64,000 nucleotides of DNA. Origin: Saururus chinensis. Its lineage: Eukaryota > Streptophyta > Magnoliopsida > Piperales > Saururaceae. The stretch covers positions 33,806,756-33,870,755 of the forward strand of contig CP141150.1 in NCBI GenBank assembly GCA_035235625.1, read 5' to 3'. Below, piece by piece: positions 56,716 to 64,000 of this stretch (positions are counted from its first letter, which is position 1; every line of letters begins with the position of its first letter). Below the pieces are notes generated by a model. That model did not search any database. It worked only from the letters and a program-made list of their open reading frames with translations, and had not been told where the DNA came from. The translations under genes were made by a program, and so were the position numbers.

Positions 56716-57332
56716 CTTTGCTCACTACTAATTTGACAAAGATCCAATCTCTCAAGTTGTCAAAAAATAAAAATAGGCAATCCTCCTAGAATTTTGGAGA
56801 ACTAGAACTCCACAAATCCCACACAATCCAGATACAAACCATGTTCCAATCTCACTACTAATTAAGTCATCCTTTCTTTCTTTTGAAATGTTGCTGTCTA
56901 GTGGTATTAGACCTTCAGGTGATTCATCTCTCCTGGGCAACTATCTGAAAGTGGTGGCCCACAAAGTTGCATGTTCCCCAAATATATTGTTCAATCATCT
57001 AGTGTGCAAAGTTTGTTGGCCAAATAGAATCCTTCCAAAGAAATTGTTGTTTGACAAGTTCACGTACTACAAAAATGTCAAATTGGAGATGTTGGTTGGG
57101 ATTTCACCTAACAGGCTATTCCTTGACAAGTCCACGGACTCCAGTTGGCTCAAGTGGCCCAGATTGTCTGGCTGGCATTTTTTCTGATTGGTGGTTATGT
57201 GATAAGTTGAGGACAATTAAACCAAAAAGACCTAGTAACTCAGAAGGGATTTGTCCTAAGAAGTTGTTTCATGAAAAATCAATATTTATGACAAGGGAAA
57301 GAGTCTTTATGTATTCTAGCATTTTCCCTTTT
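56716..57332 (-). pseudogene. LRR receptor-like protein (RLP) 3' fragment
   Basis: Read from 57332 downward on the minus strand: Lys-Thr-Leu-Ser-Leu-Val, then DFS-stop-NNFLGQIPSELL, then LIVLNLSHN, then LESVDLSRNSLLGEIPTNIS, then VNLSNNNFFGRI, then CGPPLSDSCP, an acidic linker, and the span WFVSGLCGICGVLVL followed by basic and aromatic residues. This is the normal order of the last extracellular leucine-rich repeats, the C-terminal cap, the membrane span and the short tail of Cf/RLP-type plant immune receptors. A TGA, several frameshifts and missing 5' sequence show it is a dead fragment. Confidence 0.8.
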
Positions 57333-58326
57333 ATTGAAAAAAAAAAGGATAATTCCTATTAAGACCTATTGGTCATCCATATTTACCAATATGTCTACAA
57401 CAAAATTATATTATACATAATAGTATAATTTTATTAATGTCCACTTGTGATAATAGTAAAATATGGATAACCAATGGGTATTAGCGAGAGATTGAGTCAT
57501 ATAGCTTCTTATTTGTTATAGCTTAGGCCTTTTTTGGTTAGTGTACAAACTCCTTTTTTCTATATTTTTTAAAGAAAATGAATTAATTTATGATCGGTTT
57601 GTAGGTTCTAGGAGGTCTTTGGGTTGATTTACTAGTTATGAGTAGTATAAGAGGATTGATCTTAAGTGGACAATAGTAAAATTATACACTAACACAACGA
57701 GATGCCCAGCTAGAAATGATCATGTCTTCTTTGTTCTTATGGTGGGGTTTTTGCCCCGTCACCATCGGAACCGACCCGACCCGGATGAAACTAACCCAAA
57801 ATTGACCCAATTCGGGTCGCGTCGGGTCTTTTTTGGGTCGGATTGGATATTAAAATTAAAATTCTAGATGCTTTTAGGGTATGGTCGGGTTCTACTCACA
57901 AAATACCCAGGACCCGACCTAAACCGACCTAATATTTAACTCATAACCAAACCCGGAGTATCAACATAAGACCTAAGTATATATTCCTTCCTCTCCCCTC
58001 CCTAACATGGCTGCTACTTTTCTAATTTTCTTCTACATCTGTATCCTATGATCAGCTCCATTTCTCCTCATCCTTCAGCGGTGCTTGTGACTAGTTCCTC
58101 TCTTCACCGGCATCACCAGCCAAGATCCTGTCTTTTTGGCCAAGAATCGCTCATGGGATCGGATCCATTCTCCTCTGCCAAACACCGCTGACCGCTTCCT
58201 CCTTCGCCTCACATCACCATTGGCGACCTTGTGCCATTCACAGGTATGAGGTATCTATTGGTTTTTAGTTTTGGACCTCTTTGATTTTTGTATTTTTATT
58301 GTATGTCGCTAGTCTAACCGTCCGAA
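57333..58326. other. No gene seen
   Basis: From 57760 to 57960 there are clustered GACCCGACC/GGGTCGG motifs that form several short inverted pairs. CT-rich sequence at 57985-58220 looks like a leader or captured exon but has no supported frame. Confidence 0.35.
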
Positions 58327-58497
58327 GCATCTCAATAAAGTTGGAGAATGGAGGACAATCTCCTTCCTATTGTCAAAGGGACGATCCATTCTCCAACTTT
58401 ACTTAGATGAATTCTGTTTCTGTAATATTTTTCAAGGTTCGTCCCTTTGACAATAGGAAGTAGATCGGCCCTCCATTCTCCAACTTTATTGAGATGT
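58327..58497. repeat. Long near-perfect hairpin, candidate small-RNA precursor
   Basis: Arms of about 58 bp (58327-58384 and 58440-58497) are inverted copies differing at only a few bases and one bulge: for example CAATAAAGTTGGAGAATGGA against TCCATTCTCCAACTTTATTG. The loop is about 55 bp and includes a third partial copy of CCATTCTCCAACTTTA in direct orientation. Shape and size suit a young MIRNA-like or siRNA-producing foldback, or a MITE. Confidence 0.65.
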
Positions 58498-58792
58498 GAT
58501 GTCTTTCTGTAATATCGTTCTATGTTCTTTGAAGTTTGATGCAGTATCTTTGCCGTAATTGTTGTCTTCCTATTGTATACACAATATTCATATTGTTTTG
58601 CCTAGAAGGTTGTCTTTAGGTTGTCCTTTTATTTTTGGATTTCGCCATCATTTTATTTATTTTGGTTTACATGTTCATGGATCAGTTTATCCTAAGAATT
58701 TTATGTATTTAACTTCTAACCCTTATAGTTCGTTGCCCTTTCTTCTATTTTTAAAATAATTTTTTGAGCATTCTCTATACTGGATTATCAGT

Positions 58793-59006
58793 GACTCACC
58801 TAGTAACCTGCATTTTGTTTGCTTGCCTTAGTTTGTCATGGATATGTAATCTTCATTGATAATAATTTGGAGAATACGTGAAATCGATTTCAGTAAATGA
58901 CTGGCTTTTGTTTTGTCTGCTTACTTCACTTGGTTTGTCATGGATATGAAATTTTTGTTGTTTCAAATTGATTTGGAGAATATGCGAATTCAATTTCAGT
59001 AAGTGA
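58793..59006. repeat. Diverged tandem duplication, about 107-bp unit
   Basis: GTTTGTCATGGATATG, AATTTGGAGAATA and CAGTAA-TGACT appear twice in the same order, at 58793-58900 and 58901-59006. Confidence 0.65.
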
Positions 59007-59039
59007 CTAGTAATTATGCTTTGCTAATAATTTAATAAT

Positions 59040-59755
59040 ATTTTTTAAAAAAGAAAAAATCACTAATTAACGACGCATCATTATAAATGTTGCTAATATA
59101 TCTTATTAATGACGCTAAATTACGCTTCGGTAATATTTAATAATATTTTTAAAAAAATAAAAAATATATTATTAGCAACTAATAATGATATGTGTCGTTA
59201 ATGAAAAGGTACTAGCGACACTTGATAAGTGTCGTTACTATCAACTTTAAAAAAAATCTATTATTAGCGATGCATAATGATATGCGTCACTAAAAACCTT
59301 ACTTTTATAAAAAAAATCCCGCCGGTGGCGGACCCGGCAGGGAAGAGGGAGGTGGCCTAATTCTGGCGTTGTGCCCAAATCCGGCCCTCCAAAGAGGGAG
59401 GGGCGTGGGGGACCAGGACAGTGGCAGCGGGATGGTGACGGGTGGCGGAGGACGGTGGAGCCAAAGTAGAGATGGGTGGGGGGGGAGCTGCCCCTTTCTG
59501 TAAACAAAGAGGGAGGGGCGTGGGGGTGGGGAACCAGGACAGCGGCAGCAGGATGGTAACGTGTGGCGGAGGACGGTGGAGCCAGAGTAGAGATGGTGGG
59601 GGAGGGGGGGGGGGGGGGTTAAATAACCGCGCGGGTGGAAAAAATAAGTATTAGCAACGCATAATATATGTGTCGCTAATATTAGTTATTAGTGACGTAT
59701 AATATATGTGTTGCTAATATTAGTTATTAGCGACGCATAATGTATGCATCGCTAA
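59040..59755. mobile_element. CACTA-type subterminal fragment
   Basis: TTAGCGACGC-type modules flank a GC-rich island (59320-59640). The island contains a tandem pair of about 115 bp sharing GAGGGAGGGGCGTGGGG and GGCGGAGGACGGTGGAGCC. No terminus is seen. It abuts the CACTA end at 59756. Confidence 0.6.
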
Positions 59756-62700
59756 CACTACAACAAAATGTAGTATTAGAGATGCATTTATAAGCGACGT
59801 AAACAAAAGCATCACTAAAAACCACTAATTGTGATATATACAAAATCGTCGCAAAAAAATGAACTATTAGCGATGCAAAATAATATGCATCGCCAATAGT
59901 CATATTTTAGCGACACTTAATATAAAGTGTCGCTAATACTAACCATATTAGCGACGCTTTCAAATAAACATTGCTAATTAGTTATGCTATTAGTGACGTT
60001 TTCAACAAGCGTCGCTAATTAGTTACGCTATTAGCGACGTTTTCAACAAGCGTCGCTAATTAGTTACGCTATTAGCAACGTTTTCAACAAGCGTCGCTAA
60101 AAGATATTTGTTAAAAAAAATAGAACTATTAGCGATGATTATTCTTAAGCGTCGCTATTAGTTTTAACATTAGCGACACTTATTAAAAGTGTGGTTAATA
60201 GTACAACTATTAGCGACGTATAATACAAGTGTCACTAACAGTAATAAATTAAAAATAAAAAATAGAACTATTAGTGATGCTTTTAGCCCAGCGCTGCAAG
60301 TACCATTGATAAATAGCAACACTTTATTACATACATCACTATTAGCTTTATTAATTAATTTTATTTAATAAATAATTATATAATAAAAAATATAAAAAAA
60401 TAAAAAAAACTTCTTAAATTTAATATATTTTATTCAAAATTTACTATTTGCATATATAATAAAAAAATATTAAATTTTTAATAAAAGGTAGTGACAATAA
60501 TAGATTAAAAAAATTTAATATAAAAGAAATAGTGGGCGAAGAGAGTAAGGGTAGAGAGAGGGTGAGGAGAGAGAGAAGAGAGAGGAGAGAGAGGGAGGCG
60601 ATCACTAGTGGAAGTGTTGCAAAAGGGGGAAAGAGAGACAGGGAAAGAGAGAGAGGGGAGGAGAGAGAGAGGGCAGGAGGGGGGATCCCTCGGTGATCGC
60701 ACCCCTGTGACCACCCACCGGCGATCGCCCCCCGGCTCCCCCCTCTACTCCCCAACTCCCCTCTCTTGCTAGCAATACCCCCTCCCCCACCCATGGTCCC
60801 AGTTCCCAGACTGGAGGAAGGGGCTGGAATCCGGCTCCCCCTCCCCTCTCTCCCTAGTGATCCCCCCTCTCCCTCTCTATTTTCTCTCTCTCTCCCCTCC
60901 CATGCTCCCTATTCCTCCCTCCTCTAGTAGATAGACCGATGGAAGGGGCTATGGGAGCTGGAATCCATCCCCCTCCCCGCTCTCCCAAGCGATCGCCCCT
61001 CCCCTCTCTGTTTTCGCCCCCCCCCCCAACCCATGCTTCCGATTCCCCCTCCTCCTGTGGAGAGACAGGAAGAAGGGGCTGTGGGGGCCGGAATCCAGCT
61101 CCCTACCGCATTCCGGCTCCCCTCCCCAACGATCCCCTCATCTCTCTTCTCTCTCTGCCTCTTCCTCTTTCTCTCTCTTCTCCCTCTCCCCTCATCTCTC
61201 TCTACCCTCTCTTTCTCTCCCCTCTTTCTCTCTCTCCTCATCCTCTCTCTTCTCTCTCTCTACCTCTTTCTCCCTCTTCTCTCTCTCCCCTCCTCTCTCT
61301 CCTCCCTCCTCCTCTCTCCCCCCTTTCTCTCTCTCCTCCCCCTCTCTCCCCTCTTTCTCTCTCTCTCTCTCCTCCCTCCTCCTCTCTCCCTCTCTCCTCC
61401 CCCTCCCCTCTTTTTTCTCTCTCTCTCCTCTTTCTGTCTCCCCCCTCTTTCTCTCTCCTCTCTTTCTCACTCATCTATCTCTCCTCTCTTTCACACTCTT
61501 CTATCTCTCCTCGTTTTCTCACTCTTCTATCTCTCCTGCCTCTGTCTTCTATCTCTCTTCTCTCTCTCTTTTCTCTCTTTTATTTCAATTTTTTTAAAAA
61601 AATTTAGGGTAGTAGCGATGCATATAGTTATGCATCGCTACTATACTCATGTAATAGTGACGGATACGATTATGGGTCGCTACTACATATTTTTTTTATT
61701 TTTAAAAATAATTTATAATTAATTTTTTTTCCTCCCCTCTTTCTCTCTCTTCTCTCTCTCCTCCCTCCTCCTTTCTCCCTCCTCTCCCTCTCCCCTTTTT
61801 CTCTCTCTGTTCTCTCTCCGTCTCTCATCCCCCCTCTCCCCTTTTTCTCTCTCCCCTCTTTCTCACTCTTCTATCTCTCCTCCCTCTCTCTCTTCTCTCT
61901 CTTTTCTCTCTTTTATTATTTTTTTTTAAAAAATTTAGGGTAGTCGAGGCACATAATTGTATGCGTCGCTACAACACAAGTTAGGAGCGACGCATACTGG
62001 TATAGCTCCTAACTTGTGTAGTAGCGATGCATACGGTTATCCGTCGCTACTACATATTTTTTTATTTTTAAATTTTTTTAAAAATAATTTATAATTATTT
62101 TTTTCCTCCCCTCTTTCTCTCCCCCTTCTCTCTCTCCTCCCCTCTTTTGCTCTCTCTTCTCTCTCTCCCCCTTTCTCTCTCTCCCCTCTTTCTCACTATT
62201 CTATCTTTCCTCCCTCCATCTCTCTCTCTTCTATCTCTCCTCCCTCTGTATCTTCTATCTCTCTTCTCTCTCTCAGATCTCTCCCTTTTTTCTTTTTTAT
62301 TTAATTTTTTTAAAAAATATAGGGTAGTAGCAATGCATAAACCTATGTGTAGCTACTACACAAGTTAGTAGCGACGCATATGTTTATGCGTCACTACTAC
62401 ATATTTTTTTATTTTTCAAAACTTTCAAAAATAATTTATAACTAAATTTTTTTTCCTCCCCTCTTTCTCTCTCTTCTCTCTCTCTCTCCCCTCCTCTCTC
62501 TTCTCTCTCTCTCATCCTCTCTCTCCGCTCTCTCTTCTCTCTCTCTCATCCTCTCTCCCCTCTCTCTCTTCTCTCTCTCCTTATCCTCTCTCTCTACCAT
62601 CTCTCTCCTCACCCTCTCTCCCCTCTTTCTCACTCTTCTCTCTCCCCTCACCCCGTCTCTCTCTCCTTATCCTCTCTCTCTACCATCTCTCTCCTCCCTC

Positions 62701-63634
62701 TTTCTCTCTCTCCTCACACACTCTCTCCCCTCTTTATCTCTCTTCTCTATCTCTTTCCTCACCCTCTTTCTCTCTCTTCTCTCTCCCCTCACTCTGTCTC
62801 TCACTCCTCCTCCTCTCTTCTCTCTCTCTCTCGCTCCTCTCTCTTACTTTCTTCACTATCTTTTATTATAAATTATATTTTAAAATTAGTAAGAAAACTT
62901 AAGAAATAAAATACATTATTTATAAATAGTGAAAGTTTAATCTATTATTGACACTACATTTTATTAAAAATTTAATATTTATTTATTATATATACAAATA
63001 GTAATTAATGAATAAAATATATTATATTGAAGAAGTTTATTTTAATTTTTATATATTATATGCTTATTTGTTAAATAAAATTAATTGATAAAACTAATAA
63101 TGACGCTTGTAAACAAGCGTCGGTATTATCAATGGTATTTGCGACGCATGTTTAAAAGCGTCACTAATAGTTCTAAATTTTTAATTTTTTATTTTCAATT
63201 CATTACTATTAGCCGCGCTTTTATTAAGCATCACTAATAGCATAACTATTAGCCAACTATTAGCGACACTTTCTTACAAGCATTGCTATCATTAAAACTA
63301 TTAGCGACACTTTACAAAAAGTGTCACTAATAGTTAGGCTTTTTTTTTCTTTTTTTGAAAAACAAATAGATTGTAGCAATGTTTGTTTTATGCGTCACTA
63401 GTAGTGATCTAATTAGCGATGCTTTGTATTAAATGCCACTAATAATTATAGTAATAGCGACGCTTGATAATAAGAGTTGTTATTAGGTAACTATTACCGA
63501 CGTATAATTAAAAGCGTTACTAATATTTAATTTTTTTGTGATGCTTATTTATGCATTTCAAGTATCAATTTTTAGCGATTCTTATGTTTACATCGCTAAT
63601 AGAAGCGTCGCTAATGATACATTTTGTTGTAGTG
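59756..63634. mobile_element. CACTA element with both termini, 3.9 kb
   Basis: Ends CACTACAACAAAATGTA at 59756 and its complement TACATTTTGTTGTAGTG at 63618-63634. Subterminal palindromes fill 59780-60350 and 63095-63615. They include three tandem 41-bp units near 59985-60107 built on GACGTTTTCAACAAGCGTCG. The middle holds GA/CT tracts (60540-60680 purine; 60840-61590, 61730-61915, 62104-62300, 62453-62865 pyrimidine), GC-rich repeats at 60786-61130, and three tandem modules near 61600, 61930 and 62320. No transposase is present. Flanking triplets (TAA and TCT) do not match. Confidence 0.8.
60786..61130. repeat. GC-rich tandem repeats with GGAATCC core
   Basis: Three diverged units of about 110-130 bp share CCCATG-TCCC, GGA-GAAGGGGCT and GGAATCC-GCTCCC. 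GGAATCCGGC-like motifs also occur in the islands at 24345-24590 and 28380-28560, linking the CACTA elements. Confidence 0.65.
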
Positions 63635-64000
63635 TCTATTCAATTTATAGATTATATTGAAAAGTGTGTATATGTGGTTAATCTTAATTTATTAGCTTTC
63701 AGGCTTGCTCTTCAAGTGTTTTACATTACCTATTAGACCTTTTGTGTTCACTAGCATGGACTCTTTCCACTTATTAAATAGGTTATCTAGCAATGACTCT
63801 TATTCTATTTATAATTTTATATTTAAAATTGATGTACTAAATCTAGTTTTTTTAATTGGCAGGAAGTTTTTGGTGACCAAGAACAAAATTTGAGTACTAA
63901 GTGTTGTGATCAGAATTAGGGCTTTCTCTAGAATTTTTTGATCTCTAATATTTGCATGTTTTTTGGTATATCAAAGTTTAGGATTGGGCCTACTGTGATA
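63635..64000. other. No gene seen
   Basis: AT-rich sequence beyond the CACTA right end. Two overlapping open frames of about 60 codons have no recognisable domain. Confidence 0.4.

Noticed and set aside
56888..57362. Plus-strand open frames of about 100 codons
   Set aside because: They are antisense to LRR repeats of the minus-strand receptor-like pseudogene, which gives their repeated Ser-Pro-Arg-Leu pattern.
59985..60107. Regularly repeated palindromic units resembling a CRISPR array
   Set aside because: They are tandem CACTA subterminal repeats in a plant genome, with no distinct spacers or cas genes.
60939..61722. Two open frames of over 220 codons
   Set aside because: Mostly pyrimidine-tract Ser-Leu-Pro repeats inside a CACTA element. 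Length reflects composition, not coding.

Overview
This window is nuclear DNA from a flowering plant. It has split genes with GT-AG introns, a plastid isochorismate synthase gene, ankyrin-PGG (ACD6-like) and LRR receptor-like sequences, and a dense mix of plant transposons: CACTA, hAT, PIF/Harbinger, LTR elements, MITEs and a tRNA-derived SINE. The species cannot be named from the sequence. Most of the window is transposon-derived. Only two genes look intact: a tiny secreted cysteine-rich peptide gene (1064-1596, minus) and a 15-exon isochorismate synthase gene (45793-53224, plus).

Layout. 1-2700: a Stowaway-like MITE, then the cysteine-rich peptide gene. 2840-5770: remnants of a Copia-type retrotransposon, with two LTR-like pieces facing each other. 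5950-14000: ankyrin locus A, an ankyrin-PGG pseudogene whose first exon is cut by a CACTA element. That CACTA element carries LYR-domain gene debris. 14369-23220: a CACTA fragment, then a decayed hAT transposase split by a 4.8-kb solo LTR with a perfect 5-bp target duplication, then a SINE. 23510-29700: ankyrin locus B, a segmental duplicate of locus A, whose ankyrin-PGG gene is bracketed by CACTA termini. 29703-35890: another CACTA element, containing a complete-ended PIF/Harbinger element that holds a broken Rab GTPase fragment. 35889-39229: an inverted, truncated second copy of the large LTR. 39560-42730: a plant-mobile-domain (PMD) pseudogene followed by palindromic modules. 43100-45790: MITEs and the ICS upstream region. 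45793-53224: ICS. 53225-58330: mostly featureless sequence with an LRR receptor-like pseudogene. 58327-59010: a long hairpin and a tandem duplication. 59040-63634: CACTA elements with long pyrimidine tracts.

The CACTA elements share one design. They end in CACTACAACAAAA-type termini and contain dozens of short palindromes built on TTAGCGACGC/GCGTCGCTAA. Between these lie long GA/CT tracts and GC-rich islands made of captured or tandemly repeated host sequence. Many palindrome copies differ by C-to-T or G-to-A at CpG, as expected of methylated, decaying DNA.

Functionally, ICS makes isochorismate in plastids for phylloquinone and, in many plants, salicylic acid. ACD6-type ankyrin proteins act in salicylate-linked defence in Arabidopsis, and LRR receptor-like proteins sense pathogens. 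Their proximity here is noted, but both ankyrin copies and the receptor copy look broken, so no working cluster is claimed.
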